Of a stretch of DNA of 64,000 nt, positions 37,506 to 47,472 are shown one piece after another. A program made the position numbers and the translations under genes. The notes under the pieces were generated by a model. The model was given only the letters and a program-made list of their open reading frames with translations, did no database searches and was not told where the DNA came from. Positions within the stretch are counted from its first letter, which is position 1, and every line of letters begins with the position of its first letter. The stretch is from positions 38,835-102,834 of the forward strand of contig NSIL01000010.1 in NCBI GenBank assembly GCA_002737365.1. The letters are read 5' to 3'. This DNA comes from Acidobacterium sp. (GTDB lineage: Bacteria > Acidobacteriota > Vicinamibacteria > Vicinamibacterales > UBA2999).

Positions 37506-39218
37506 CTAACGCACGAACGCGAGCTCTGAGATCGTCATCGCGCCCGACGCGCCGGGGCGACTGTTCAGCGTATCGATCACCAACAGCAACGAGTCGATTC
37601 GATCGAGCGGAGCTGTCGCACTCGAGGTCGTGCCGATCGGCCTGAAACTCGTGAGAGCCAGGTCGACGAGGCGGGACTCGCGGTCGGCGTAGAACGTTCG
37701 GCCCCACCGCTCCGTCGCGGTTCCGGCGCGCACCTGCACCCAGGCGCGTACCGGTGCTGCCGCCGTGACGCGGAATCGCACTCGCTCAAAGGCCGCGAGC
37801 CCGCCAGCGACCGGCAACCGGACGGCGGCAAATTGTCCCGCCGCGACGCCCGATGACAGGGCAAATCGCCATCTGATCGGCGGCTCACCAGCCAACCGGC
37901 GCTCGCGCGTATCGGCCAGGTTCGCGTCGACCAGCTCGCTGACGTCCGCACTGCCCTGCTCCACGGCCGCCTCTTCGGATCGCGCAGGAATCCGGGCGAC
38001 GAGCGTCGCAATGCTCGGCGCCGTCATCCGGTCGCGGGGCAAGCCGAGATAGATCGGATTCGAGACGAGCCACGGGACCGGCGGCGTCCCCGGGCCTCCC
38101 GGCGTGTAGGCCTCGACTCGATACACACCGGCGTCCCGGACGCCCGCCAGGGTCAGTTCAGCCTCGGTCGTTGCCCGCACTGGGGATCCGTTTCGCAACA
38201 CCACCAATCGTGTTCCCGCGGGGCCATTAGTGCGCGCTTGCAACGTGACCTCAATACCGGCGGGAACGGCATCGCCCATTGGGATGGTTCGCCCGGCGGC
38301 CTTCGCCGTGAACGTCAACCCGCCAGGTGTAGCGAGCGCATCAATCACCGAGAGCACGCGGCCGCGGGTGATGGCTGTCACTACCGCTGCCGCATCGTCT
38401 GCGGCGTTCCCCGTCAGTGGCAGTTCGAGTAACACCTGATTCGAGAACGTCCGAAACACCGATTCGTATCCTGGCAGCGGTACCTGCCAGGATGAGGGCG
38501 CAGGATCGTCGGCGCCGACGCGCGCGTGCGCATCCGCAGCGGCCAGGGCCGGTAGCGAGCGCGTCACGCCCAACCGATCCCAAGTCGCCATCACGTCATC
38601 GGGTCGGTCCAGCAGCGATGCCAACGCACCGGGAGCCCGCAGGCCGTAGCCCAGGATCGCGTGCGCCAGCGACGCCCTCGACTCATCGCGCCAACCACTG
38701 TCGGCGTTGATCCATTCGAGACCATCGATGGGAGCGTCCCAGGCGGTCCACCGCAAGGCGGGCCGCGGTGAATCGGGGTGCGCCGCAATGCCGAATCCTC
38801 CCAGGCGGTGCACGTCTTCGATTACGTCGGCAGCCTCACCGGCGAATGGATACGGTGTCGCCGGCAGGCCGAGTGCCACCAGGTGTCCACCGGTGGTGTT
38901 GAGCTCGACAGCGTCGATGACGAGAACCCCGGATCGGTAGTGCGGCGGATCAGGCGGTCGCGTGCCGTCGCCATGGTCGGTAACGATGATGAAATGCAGC
39001 CCGGCGCGCACCGCCGCCGCGGCGATCTCGCCGACGGTGCCGCTGCCATCGGAGCGGTCCGAGTGGATGTGGTACGCGCCGCGTGCTGTCGGGCCGAGAC
39101 CGGGCAATGCCGGCGTCATGACCGGCGCGGAGGGCAGCAGCGCCAGCAACGCGAGCGCGGTCGCGCCGGCGCCGATCACCAGCGCGCGCGCTCCCCTGTA
39201 GCCGAATCTCCGCATCAT
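37506..39218 (-). CDS. PHP-domain (CehA/McbA-like) metal-dependent phosphoesterase
   Basis: 'GAYHIHSDRSDGSGTVGEIAAAAVRAGLHFIIVTDHGDGT'. Confidence 0.8.
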   Translation of the reverse strand: MMRRFGYRGARALVIGAGATALALLALLPSAPVMTPALPGLGPTARGAYHIHSDRSDGSGTVGEIAAAAVRAGLHFIIVTDHGDGTRPPDPPHYRSGVLVIDAVELNTTGGHLVALGLPATPYPFAGEAADVIEDVHRLGGFGIAAHPDSPRPALRWTAWDAPIDGLEWINADSGWRDESRASLAHAILGYGLRAPGALASLLDRPDDVMATWDRLGVTRSLPALAAADAHARVGADDPAPSSWQVPLPGYESVFRTFSNQVLLELPLTGNAADDAAAVVTAITRGRVLSVIDALATPGGLTFTAKAAGRTIPMGDAVPAGIEVTLQARTNGPAGTRLVVLRNGSPVRATTEAELTLAGVRDAGVYRVEAYTPGGPGTPPVPWLVSNPIYLGLPRDRMTAPSIATLVARIPARSEEAAVEQGSADVSELVDANLADTRERRLAGEPPIRWRFALSSGVAAGQFAAVRLPVAGGLAAFERVRFRVTAAAPVRAWVQVRAGTATERWGRTFYADRESRLVDLALTSFRPIGTTSSATAPLDRIDSLLLVIDTLNSRPGASGAMTISELAFVR

Positions 39219-39222
39219 CTCG

Positions 39223-40110
39223 TTAAGACCGCGGGTGAAACTTGTCGTACACCGTCCGCAGCCGTGCTTCAAGGATATGCGTATAGATCTGTGTCGTCGA
39301 CAGATCACTGTGCCCCAGCATCATCTGGATCGCGCGCAGGTCAGCGCCACGCTCGAGCAGATGGGTCGCGAACGAGTGCCGCAGCACGTGAGGACTGAGT
39401 GACGTCGCCAACCCGCCCTGCCGACCGTACGCCTTCAGGATCTTCCAGAAGCCGACGCGTGTCAGGCTCGTGCCGCCCCGCGCGTTGACGAACAGCCGGG
39501 TGGCCGAGCGCTTCTTGAGCAAGGCCGGCCGTGATTCCTGGAGGTAACGAATCACCCACGAGGCCGCCTCATCGCCAAGCGGCACCAGTCGCTGCTTGCG
39601 TCCCTTGCCGGTCGTGGTCAGGTAGCCACTCTCGAGGTTCACGTCGGGCGCCTTCAAGTTGATGAGTTCAGAGACGCGCAGGCCCGTGGCATAGAGCACT
39701 TCGATCAGCGCGCGGTCGCGCAGCCCGCGCGGCGTCGTGATGTCAGGGGCGGCCAGCAGTGTCTCGACCTCTTCACTCGACAGAAACTTCGGTAGCGTCT
39801 TCCAGGCGCGAGGCGCTTGCAGGTCGTCGGCCGGATTGACGGTACGATGCCCGGCGACCACGAGAAAGCGATAGAACCCGCGGAAGCAGGCCACCGCGCG
39901 CGCCACCGAGGCAGGCGAGCGCCCCTCCCCCATCAGTTGCCGGACGAGGGCTTCGAGACTGCGGCGATCGAGGTCTGCCACCGGCCGCTCCAGACCGGCG
40001 GCAAACTGCGCGAGCTGGACCAGGTCACGGCCGTAGCTTTCGACCGTATTGGGCGACAGCCGGCGCTCTACCGCCAGATGGGTCAGATAGGTATCGACCA
40101 ACGCGCTCAC
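39223..40110 (-). CDS. xerD: Tyrosine recombinase XerC/XerD; GTG start
   Basis: 'YATGLRVSELINL', 'SPHVLRHSFATHLLERGADLRAIQMMLGHSDLSTTQIYTHI'. Confidence 0.92.
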   Translation of the reverse strand: MSALVDTYLTHLAVERRLSPNTVESYGRDLVQLAQFAAGLERPVADLDRRSLEALVRQLMGEGRSPASVARAVACFRGFYRFLVVAGHRTVNPADDLQAPRAWKTLPKFLSSEEVETLLAAPDITTPRGLRDRALIEVLYATGLRVSELINLKAPDVNLESGYLTTTGKGRKQRLVPLGDEAASWVIRYLQESRPALLKKRSATRLFVNARGGTSLTRVGFWKILKAYGRQGGLATSLSPHVLRHSFATHLLERGADLRAIQMMLGHSDLSTTQIYTHILEARLRTVYDKFHPRS

Positions 40111-40122
40111 TGCACAAGGATA

Positions 40123-40150
40123 GTCCGGCTGAAGCCGGACGCCACATTCC
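40123..40150. repeat. Palindromic intergenic repeat, copy 2 (GTCCGGCT-GA-AGCCGGAC + GCCACATTCC)
   Basis: Perfect 8-bp arms; spurious 'VRLKPDATF' reading. Confidence 0.6.
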
Positions 40151-40228
40151 AAGAGCGATGCGTCATTGACAGCAGCGACACCGAGGACTAGCATCAGCAT
40201 TTCCCGTGATCGAAATAGAGGCTCGCTA

Positions 40229-41182
40229 GTGCCCGTCCCACGTTCGCGATGGCAGTCGCTCCCGACCGAAGCCATTAACCCCGCTTCGCTGAACATCGAC
40301 AAGCTCGACGCCGGTGGCATTGTCGACCTCATGCTGGCCGAAGACCGCCGCATGCTGGCTGCCGTGCACAAGGAGCGCGATCGCATTGCCCTCGGTGCGG
40401 ACATATGCTCGAAGGCCCTGCGCAAGGGCGGCCGGCTGGTCTTCGTCGGTGCCGGCACCAGCGGCCGCCTGGGCGTCGTCGAATCAGCCGAGATGCCACC
40501 GACCTTTGGCACCAACCCGCTGCTGGTGCAGGGCATCATGGCGGGCGGCAAGAACGCCATCATTCGCGCCAAGGAAGGCTCGGAAGACAATTACGAGGAA
40601 GGCGCACGCGCCATCACCCGGCTCGACCCGACCAAGAAGGACGTGGTCATCGGGGTCTCGGCCAGTGGCATGACGCCGTTCGTGCGCGGCGCGCTGACCA
40701 GCGCGCGCAAGGCTGGCTCACGCGTGGTCTTCGTCACCTGTGATCCGCGCACCGAACTCCAGGCCTTTGTCGACCTGACCATTGCGCCAGCAGTCGGGCC
40801 GGAGATCATCGCCGGTTCGACGCGCCTCAAGGCCGGCACCGCCACCAAGATCGTCCTCAACATGCTGACGACGTCGGCGATGATCCTGATCGGGAAGACC
40901 TACGGCAACTTGATGGTGGACGTCAACGCGCTCGGGTCAGAGAAGCTCCGCGACCGCGCGCGCCGCATCGTGCACATCGTCACCGACCTCGACTACGACG
41001 AAGCCGAGAAGCTGCTGAAAAAGGCGAAGTGGAATGTCAAGGTCGCGATCGTGATGCAGAAGACCGGCCTCACCCACGCCAAGTCGATTGCCCGCCTGCG
41101 CAGGTCAAACGACCTGATCCGCGAGGCGATCGGCGAGGACATCGAGCCCCGCCTGAAAGCGCTGATCGCCGGCGCACTCTAA
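40229..41182 (+). CDS. murQ: N-acetylmuramic acid 6-phosphate etherase; GTG start
   Basis: 'VFVGAGTSGRLGVVESAEMPPTFG', 'GVSASGMTPFVRGAL'. Confidence 0.95.
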   Translation: MPVPRSRWQSLPTEAINPASLNIDKLDAGGIVDLMLAEDRRMLAAVHKERDRIALGADICSKALRKGGRLVFVGAGTSGRLGVVESAEMPPTFGTNPLLVQGIMAGGKNAIIRAKEGSEDNYEEGARAITRLDPTKKDVVIGVSASGMTPFVRGALTSARKAGSRVVFVTCDPRTELQAFVDLTIAPAVGPEIIAGSTRLKAGTATKIVLNMLTTSAMILIGKTYGNLMVDVNALGSEKLRDRARRIVHIVTDLDYDEAEKLLKKAKWNVKVAIVMQKTGLTHAKSIARLRRSNDLIREAIGEDIEPRLKALIAGAL

Positions 41183-41910
41183 GCCAGTCTTTGTGCAGCG
41201 CCGCGGTCGAGCATGGCCGTGACCCGCGGATGCAGTTGTAAGAACGACGCGGGGAGCCGCGGGGTCAGCTGCCCGTTCACCAGGCCGGCGACGGCATCCT
41301 GCTTCCCGGCTCCCGTCGCCATCAGCACGATCTCTCGGCCGCGAAGAATGGTGGCGATCCCCATCGACAACGCGTGGCTCGGCACCTGGGTGGTGTCCCC
41401 GCCGAACCATCCCGCGTTGGCCCGCCGCGTCTCGGCGCGCAGCTCGGCCACGTGCGTCTCGGCCTCCAGCGTGTCGCCCGGCTCGTTAAACCCGATGTGA
41501 CCGTTGGCGCCAATTCCCAGAATCTGAAGATCGATCCCACCGGCCTGGGCAATCGCGCGCTCGTAGCGTGCGCACTCGGCCACCAGGTTGGGAGCGCGGC
41601 CATCAAGCATGCCGATCTGTTCTGGTGTCATGCGCACGTGATCGAACAGCGCCGCCTGCATGTACGAGCGATAGCTGCCAGGGTCGCCGGCGCCAAGCCC
41701 GACGAACTCGTCGAGGTTGAACGTGCGCACGTGCGACCAATCGAGATGGCCGCGCTGGCTGTGCCATCGGAGCTCGCGATAGAGCGCCACCGGCGTCCGC
41801 CCGGTCGGCAGGCCGAGGACCAGGCGCGGGTTGAGGGAGATGGCGTCGATTAGGCGAGTGGCGAGCGTCGAGGCCAGGACCTCGTCGGTGTCGAATCGTT
41901 CAATTAGCAT
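41179..41910 (-). CDS. nagB: Glucosamine-6-phosphate deaminase
   Basis: 'LVLGLPTGRTPVALYREL', 'FNLDEFVGL', 'LGIGANGHIGFNEPG'. Confidence 0.93.
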   Translation of the reverse strand: MLIERFDTDEVLASTLATRLIDAISLNPRLVLGLPTGRTPVALYRELRWHSQRGHLDWSHVRTFNLDEFVGLGAGDPGSYRSYMQAALFDHVRMTPEQIGMLDGRAPNLVAECARYERAIAQAGGIDLQILGIGANGHIGFNEPGDTLEAETHVAELRAETRRANAGWFGGDTTQVPSHALSMGIATILRGREIVLMATGAGKQDAVAGLVNGQLTPRLPASFLQLHPRVTAMLDRGAAQRLA

Positions 41911-42865
41911 CAAGGTATGGAGGAATGCGGATGCCGCCCCGGGCCTCCGCCAGGGCCAGGCGCACCGCGCCAATGGCCGGTTCAACCTCGAGGGAGCCGA
42001 CCGCGCTACGCGGCGCCACTTCCGCCAACCGGTTGGTCACTGCGGTGGCCAGCCACTGCGCGCCGCGCATCATGCCGCCTGACAGCAGGATGGGAAACTG
42101 TTCGCCGCGCATCTCGAGTCGCGCGACCACCGACGCCGCCGCGAGCGTCAATTCGTCAGCGGCCTTCCGCATGATTTCAGTCGCCACGACATCTCCCTCG
42201 GCACGCGCCTGGTCGACGGTCTGCCCGAGTGAGGCGATGGCACGCTTGCCCTGGACGTGATCGTAGATCTCCGACACGAGCTGTTCGGGCCGCGACACAG
42301 AGAAATGCGCGAGCACCAGTGGCGTGAGACGCGTGCGCGGCCCGCGGCCGTCGGCATCTCGCGCCACCGCCTTCAGCGCCCGGCGGCCAATCCAGTAGCC
42401 GGAACCCTCATCGCCAAGCGAGCTGCCCCAGCCGCCGGCCCGGGCGGCCTGGCCGCGGCTGTTCACGCCATAGGCAATCGAGCCGGTGCCTGAAATCAAC
42501 ACGACCCCCTGGCCGACGGTGCCGTCGCCCTGGCCGAGCGGCACACCAGCCACGAGGGCGATCAGGGCGTCGTTGACGATCAGCGTGCGCTCGCGGAATC
42601 CCAGGCGCCGCATGATGCCGCGAATGACCTCGCCATCGCCGTCGCGGTCGACGCCCGCCAGGCCGAGACACACCGCCACGGGCGAGGCGCCGTACCCGTC
42701 AAGGGCCAGGTCGATGACGTGATGCAGGACTTTCTCGACCTCAAGTTCGCCGTGCGCCTGGAGGTTGGCGCCGCCGGCACGGCCTTCGCCCACGACCTGC
42801 CCATCCGCATCCGCGAGGAGCGCCACCGTCTTGGTGCCGCCAGCGTCGATGCCCAGCACATGCAT
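41900..42865 (-). CDS. N-acetylglucosamine kinase-like, BadF/BadG/BcrA/BcrD ATPase family
   Basis: 'LGIDAGGTKTVALLADADG', 'LISGTGSIAYGVNSRGQAARAGGWGSSLGDEGSGYWIG'. Confidence 0.9.
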   Translation of the reverse strand: MHVLGIDAGGTKTVALLADADGQVVGEGRAGGANLQAHGELEVEKVLHHVIDLALDGYGASPVAVCLGLAGVDRDGDGEVIRGIMRRLGFRERTLIVNDALIALVAGVPLGQGDGTVGQGVVLISGTGSIAYGVNSRGQAARAGGWGSSLGDEGSGYWIGRRALKAVARDADGRGPRTRLTPLVLAHFSVSRPEQLVSEIYDHVQGKRAIASLGQTVDQARAEGDVVATEIMRKAADELTLAAASVVARLEMRGEQFPILLSGGMMRGAQWLATAVTNRLAEVAPRSAVGSLEVEPAIGAVRLALAEARGGIRIPPYLDAN

Positions 42866-42924
42866 GCTGCTAGCTTACAACCCGGGCGCCGCGGCTGCCG
42901 GCATGCTAAGTTGATGTGTTGTCC

Positions 42925-44214
42925 ATGCTTCGTACCATTCCCCCCGTGGTCGTGCGCGCGGCCTATTGGCTGGTGCTCGCCAGTCTCTGCGTCACGACGA
43001 CGTTTCGCGCCAGGGCTGCCGCTCCGCCGTCCCCGGTGGCCCTGTCGACCGCAGCGCAACGCGCGCAGGTGGCCACGCGCGCCCTGTGGGTGACGCGCAC
43101 CACCATGGCGTCTCCCGAGAGCATTCGCCAATTGGTGAGCGCCGCCGCGGCCGGCGGCTTCAACACCCTGGTCGTGCAGGTTCGCGGACGCGGCGACTCC
43201 TATTACAACGGGACCGTTGAACCGCGCGCCTCGGAACTGGCGGCCAAGCCGGCGTTTGATCCGCTCGCCACCGTGCTGCAGGACGCCCATGCCGCAGGCC
43301 TCACGGTGCATGCCTGGGTCGCCGTCAACCTGGTCTCCAGCTCCGTCAGCCTGCCGGCGGCACGCCATCACGTGATCTACCGCGCACCCGAGTGGCTGAT
43401 GGTTCCGCTCGAGCTGGCCGCGGAAATGAAGAAGGTCGACGTGCGCAGTCCCGCCTATATTGGCCGGCTGGCCCGGTGGACGCGCGCCCACTCGGACGAG
43501 GTCGAGGGGCTGTATACCTCGCCCGTGCATCCCGGCGCGCAGGCGCACGCGGCGGCAGTCATCGGCGAACTGGTCCAGAACTACGCCGTCGACGGCGTCC
43601 ACCTGGACTACGTCCGGTTTCCAAACGAGCGGTTCGACTACAGCCCGGCGGCGATCGAACTGTTCAAGACCACAATTCTCCCCGACCTCACCAATCAGGA
43701 GCGGCACGCGGCCGCCGCCCGCGAACCGTTGGATCCGGCCGCCTATCCCAACCTGTTTCCCGAGCGTTGGAACGAGTTCCGCCGGTCGGGCCTGACCGAG
43801 CTCGTTGTCAAGGTGCGGGCGGCCGTCAAGGCGGCACGGCCGGGCACCATTATCAGCGCGGCGGTCGTCCCGGACGCTCGCCAAGCGACCGAATCGCGGT
43901 TGCAGGACTGGCGCGGCTGGCTGGACCAGTCGCTGCTCGACGCGCTGTGCCCCATGGCGTACACGACTGACCCGGCGGTATTTTCCCAGCAGATCGCGGC
44001 CGCACGTAACTACGCGGGCAACGTGCCGGTGTGGGCCGGCATTGGCGCCTACCGCCTCACGCCCGCACAGACGCTGCAGCACATGGCCGTCGCGCGCACG
44101 CTCGGCGTGAGCGGCGTGATCCTGTTTTCATACGACGCCCTGATTGCGGCTCCCAACAACGCCGGCTCCCTCAGCGAGCTGGGCCGGGCGGCATTCGGAG
44201 CCAGTTCGCACTAG
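42925..44214 (+). CDS. Family 10 glycosylhydrolase-like (GHL10/YngK-like) secreted protein
   Basis: 'ALWVTRTTMASPESIRQLVSAAAAGGFNTLVVQVRGRGDSYY', 'DGVHLDYVRFPNERFDY'; precise start uncertain. Confidence 0.8.
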   Translation: MLRTIPPVVVRAAYWLVLASLCVTTTFRARAAAPPSPVALSTAAQRAQVATRALWVTRTTMASPESIRQLVSAAAAGGFNTLVVQVRGRGDSYYNGTVEPRASELAAKPAFDPLATVLQDAHAAGLTVHAWVAVNLVSSSVSLPAARHHVIYRAPEWLMVPLELAAEMKKVDVRSPAYIGRLARWTRAHSDEVEGLYTSPVHPGAQAHAAAVIGELVQNYAVDGVHLDYVRFPNERFDYSPAAIELFKTTILPDLTNQERHAAAAREPLDPAAYPNLFPERWNEFRRSGLTELVVKVRAAVKAARPGTIISAAVVPDARQATESRLQDWRGWLDQSLLDALCPMAYTTDPAVFSQQIAAARNYAGNVPVWAGIGAYRLTPAQTLQHMAVARTLGVSGVILFSYDALIAAPNNAGSLSELGRAAFGASSH

Positions 44215-44227
44215 ACTGCGGGCTGCC

Positions 44228-45667
44228 ATGTCGCTGTCCGCAGCCGACTACGCCGTCATCGGCGCTTACCTGCTCGCCATCACCGCCTTTGGATCGTGGT
44301 TCGCGCGATACCAGAAGACCACCCGCGACTATTTCCTGACCGACCGCAGCGTGCCCTGGTGGGCGATCTGTTTCACGATTGTCGCCACCGAGACCAGCAC
44401 CTTGACGTTCATCGGTATTCCTGCGCAGGCGTATGGCGGGAACATGACGTTCCTGCAACTGGCCATCGGCTACATCATCGGCCGCGTCCTGGTCAGCATC
44501 ATCTTCATCCCCGCCTACTTTCGCGGCGAGCTGTTCACGTCGTACCAGCTGCTGCAGCGACGCTTCGGCACCAGGGTCAAGACACTGGCCGCCGTGATCT
44601 TTCTCATTACCCGATCGCTGGCGGATGGCATTCGCCTGTTCACCACGGCCCTGGTCATCTCGATCGTCACGCAGGTGCCGGTGACCGGCGTCGTCCTGGT
44701 CCTCGGCGCCGCCATGATCGTTTACACCATGCGCGGCGGCGTGTCGGCGGTGATCTGGACCGACGTGGTGCAGATGTTTGTCTACATCGCCGGTGCCGTC
44801 GCGGTGGCCTGGTCGCTGCTCGACCGCATCCCGGGTGGCTGGCCCGAGGTCGTTCGCGCCGGGCAAGAGACGGGCCGATTCGTCTTCTTTGATCCAGCCT
44901 TCGACCTGACGAGGGCGTACACGATCTGGGCCGGAGTACTCGGCGGTGTCGCGCTGACGCTGTCGACGCATGGCACCGATCAGTTCCTGGTGCAGCGGCT
45001 GCTGTCGGCCCGCAGCGCCAAGGAAGCCTCGCGCGGACTGATCCTGAGCGGCTTCATCGTGTTCGCGCAGTTCATCCTGTTCCTGCTGATCGGCGTCATG
45101 CTGTTCACCTACTACCAGCATGTCCCGCTGCCGCAGACACTGTCGCGCGCTGATCAGATCTTGCCAATCTTCGTCGTCAGTGAGCTGCACCACGGTCTGG
45201 CGGGCTTCATTGTTGCGGCGATCGTGGCGGCGGCCCTGTCCCCGTCACTGAATGCGATGGCGGCCACGACCGTGAGCGACTTTTACCTGCCGTACTTCAA
45301 CCCGGCTGCCGATCAGGCAACGCAGATGCGAGTCTCGAAGCTGGCGACCGTCGGCTGGGGCGTGGTGCAGTTGGCCGTAGCGATCGGCGCGCAGTGGATG
45401 GAGCGCTCGGTGCTCGATGCCGGTCTGGCGGTGTTGTCGTTCGCGTCAGGGCCGGTGCTGGGTGCGTTCCTTCTCGGCACGCTGGCGCCAGGTGTCCGCG
45501 AGCGCGACACCTTCTGGGGCATGGTTGCCGGACTCGTCGTCATGACGGGCGTGTGGTGGAGCACGCCGGTGGCCTTCACCTGGTACGTGCTGGTCGGCAC
45601 GGTCGCGACCTGCGGCGTTGCCGGGGCCTTGTCAATGATCTGGCCGCGCGCGGTCGTCTCGCGGTGA
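44228..45667 (+). CDS. Sodium:solute symporter (SSS family)
   Basis: 'DYFLTDRSVPWWAICFTIVATETSTLTFIGIPAQAYGGNMTFLQ'; multi-TM. Confidence 0.9.
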   Translation: MSLSAADYAVIGAYLLAITAFGSWFARYQKTTRDYFLTDRSVPWWAICFTIVATETSTLTFIGIPAQAYGGNMTFLQLAIGYIIGRVLVSIIFIPAYFRGELFTSYQLLQRRFGTRVKTLAAVIFLITRSLADGIRLFTTALVISIVTQVPVTGVVLVLGAAMIVYTMRGGVSAVIWTDVVQMFVYIAGAVAVAWSLLDRIPGGWPEVVRAGQETGRFVFFDPAFDLTRAYTIWAGVLGGVALTLSTHGTDQFLVQRLLSARSAKEASRGLILSGFIVFAQFILFLLIGVMLFTYYQHVPLPQTLSRADQILPIFVVSELHHGLAGFIVAAIVAAALSPSLNAMAATTVSDFYLPYFNPAADQATQMRVSKLATVGWGVVQLAVAIGAQWMERSVLDAGLAVLSFASGPVLGAFLLGTLAPGVRERDTFWGMVAGLVVMTGVWWSTPVAFTWYVLVGTVATCGVAGALSMIWPRAVVSR

Positions 45668-46707
45668 TGATCATGTCCGCGCCGTTCCCGACCGTTGCCA
45701 GCGTTCTCAATCGCGCCATCGAGCGCCGTGTGTTCCCGGGTGCGGTCGTCGAGGTCGGCCGCGCCGGTGGCGCCCTGGCGACGATCGTTCGAGGCGCCCA
45801 GACCTACGCATCGGACGCGTCGGCGGTCGCGCTCGACACGGTCTACGATCTCGCGTCACTCACCAAGGTGCTGGCGACCACCGCGCTGATGGTCGGAGAA
45901 GTGGACCGCGGACGCCTGCGGCTCAATGACCGCGTACGGCACTGGATCCCGTCGTGGACCGGTGACGAGCGCCAGCCCGTGACGATTCAGGATTTACTCG
46001 AGCACTGCTCCGGCCTGCCGGCGCATCGCCCATACTGGGAACAGCGGCGGGGCCGCGCGTCCTTTGAGCTGGCCATTTGCGAAGAGCCGCTCGCCTGCCA
46101 GCCGCGCACCCAAGCCATCTACAGCGACCCGGGCTTCATATTGCTGGGGTTTGCGATCGAGCACGCCGCTTCGCAAGCGCTCGACCAGCAGTTTGATGCG
46201 TGGCGTTCGCGTGAGCTGGGACCGTCGGTCGAGGTCGGGTTCCGTCCAGCCTCGGCGTGGCTCGAAAGAATCGCTCCCACCGAAGACACCCCTCACGGCG
46301 AAGAACGCCGCGGCGAGGTGCACGACGAGAATTGTGCGGCGCTTGATGGCGTTGCCGGTCACGCGGGGCTATTCGGGACCGCCGCCGCGGTCGGCGCATG
46401 CGCGCGCTGGTGGCTGGCCTCTCCCGCGCGTCCGCTCTTCGCCCGCAAGAGCAACACCCCTGGCAGTTCTCGCGCGCTTGGCTGGGACACGATGCTGCCG
46501 ACCTCGTCGTGTGGCACACGACTGTCACCGAGCGCGATCGGCCACACCGGGTTTACGGGCACGTCGTTGTGGATCGATCCTGAGCAGGATCTCTACGTGG
46601 TGTTTCTTTCGAATCGCGTCCACCCCACGCGAGCCGGGGAGGGCATTCAGGAAGCGCGTCGAGCGCTGCACGATGCCGTCGTGCACGACCTGGCGGTCGC
46701 CGGCTAG
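45667..46707 (+). CDS. Serine hydrolase, beta-lactamase/class C PBP-like
   Basis: SxxK 'YDLASLTKVLATTAL', 'HTGFTGTSLWIDP'; TGATGA overlap with the upstream symporter. Confidence 0.88.
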   Translation: MIMSAPFPTVASVLNRAIERRVFPGAVVEVGRAGGALATIVRGAQTYASDASAVALDTVYDLASLTKVLATTALMVGEVDRGRLRLNDRVRHWIPSWTGDERQPVTIQDLLEHCSGLPAHRPYWEQRRGRASFELAICEEPLACQPRTQAIYSDPGFILLGFAIEHAASQALDQQFDAWRSRELGPSVEVGFRPASAWLERIAPTEDTPHGEERRGEVHDENCAALDGVAGHAGLFGTAAAVGACARWWLASPARPLFARKSNTPGSSRALGWDTMLPTSSCGTRLSPSAIGHTGFTGTSLWIDPEQDLYVVFLSNRVHPTRAGEGIQEARRALHDAVVHDLAVAG

Positions 46708-46710
46708 TGG

Positions 46711-47376
46711 CTATTGTCCGAACGGTCGCTGGCCTGGTTGAGTCACTGGCGGCCGGCTGGGCTGCGAACCACCCGGCGAAAACGGATTCTGCCCAGGCCC
46801 CCCGCCGGCCCCTGGCTGAACACCTTGCCCCGGCCCCTGGAGTCGCTGCGTCGTCTGGACATAGACAAACGCCCATTCGTTGTACTTGCTGCGACCGTTG
46901 TAGATCCGGAGCGAGGCGTCCGTGCTCTTCGAAGTCACACCGATGATGCCGCCGGCTCCCGTGGCACCGGTGGTGCCAACGCCGGACTGCACGGCTTGGC
47001 GGGCTGGAGTACCCGAGGTTGCGCTGCCCTGCTCGCCCGGACGGGCGGCACCGGTGGGCGAGGTGACCGCCTGGGCGGCCTGATTGGCGTAAATCGGCTG
47101 GAATTCGCCGTCGGTCATCGGGTCTTTATATTTTTTGCGGAGGAAGCGTTGCTCGACCAGCACATCGATGGACGGCGGTGCCGTATTGGCGAATTTTCTC
47201 TGGAACAGGCCGATGGCGCGGGCGTATTGGTTACCGCGGAAAATGAGCTCCTGCTCCTTTTCGCGCTGGCCGAGCGTGTTCCAGTGCGGCATCAGGGCCC
47301 CCAGCAAGACGGCCATCACGCTCATGCCGACGAGCAAGGCCGCCATTGCATAGCCTCCTTGACCCGCTAACTTCAT
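46711..47376 (-). CDS. Prepilin-like minor pseudopilin with Gly/Pro/Gln-rich tail
   Basis: 'GQGGYAMAALLVGMSVMAVLLGALMP' then 'REKEQELIFRGNQYARAIGLFQRKF'. Confidence 0.75.
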   Translation of the reverse strand: MKLAGQGGYAMAALLVGMSVMAVLLGALMPHWNTLGQREKEQELIFRGNQYARAIGLFQRKFANTAPPSIDVLVEQRFLRKKYKDPMTDGEFQPIYANQAAQAVTSPTGAARPGEQGSATSGTPARQAVQSGVGTTGATGAGGIIGVTSKSTDASLRIYNGRSKYNEWAFVYVQTTQRLQGPGQGVQPGAGGGPGQNPFSPGGSQPSRPPVTQPGQRPFGQ

Positions 47377-47472
47377 GATTCTATTATCTTTAATAGGCCT
47401 TCCACTGTCACGTTCCAACCGCCTTCATCTTTGGCTCCATCGCTCGGTTCGCTCCCTTCGGGTAATGACGCC

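Noticed and set aside
39223-40110. Tyrosine recombinase as evidence of an integrated mobile element
   Set aside because: Motifs and length match housekeeping XerC/D; no att repeats, phage or cargo genes nearby.
43366-43376. ATCACGTGAT core resembling parS near 43370
   Set aside because: Only the central 8-bp palindrome matches; it lies inside a coding region and lacks parS flanks.
42580-44082. 500-aa antisense ORF over the GHL10-like gene
   Set aside because: Shadow ORF whose tail only repeats the kinase gene in another frame.
45667-46707. Beta-lactamase-fold gene as antibiotic resistance determinant
   Set aside because: Class C/EstB-like serine hydrolases are widespread and the context is cell-wall recycling; no support for resistance.
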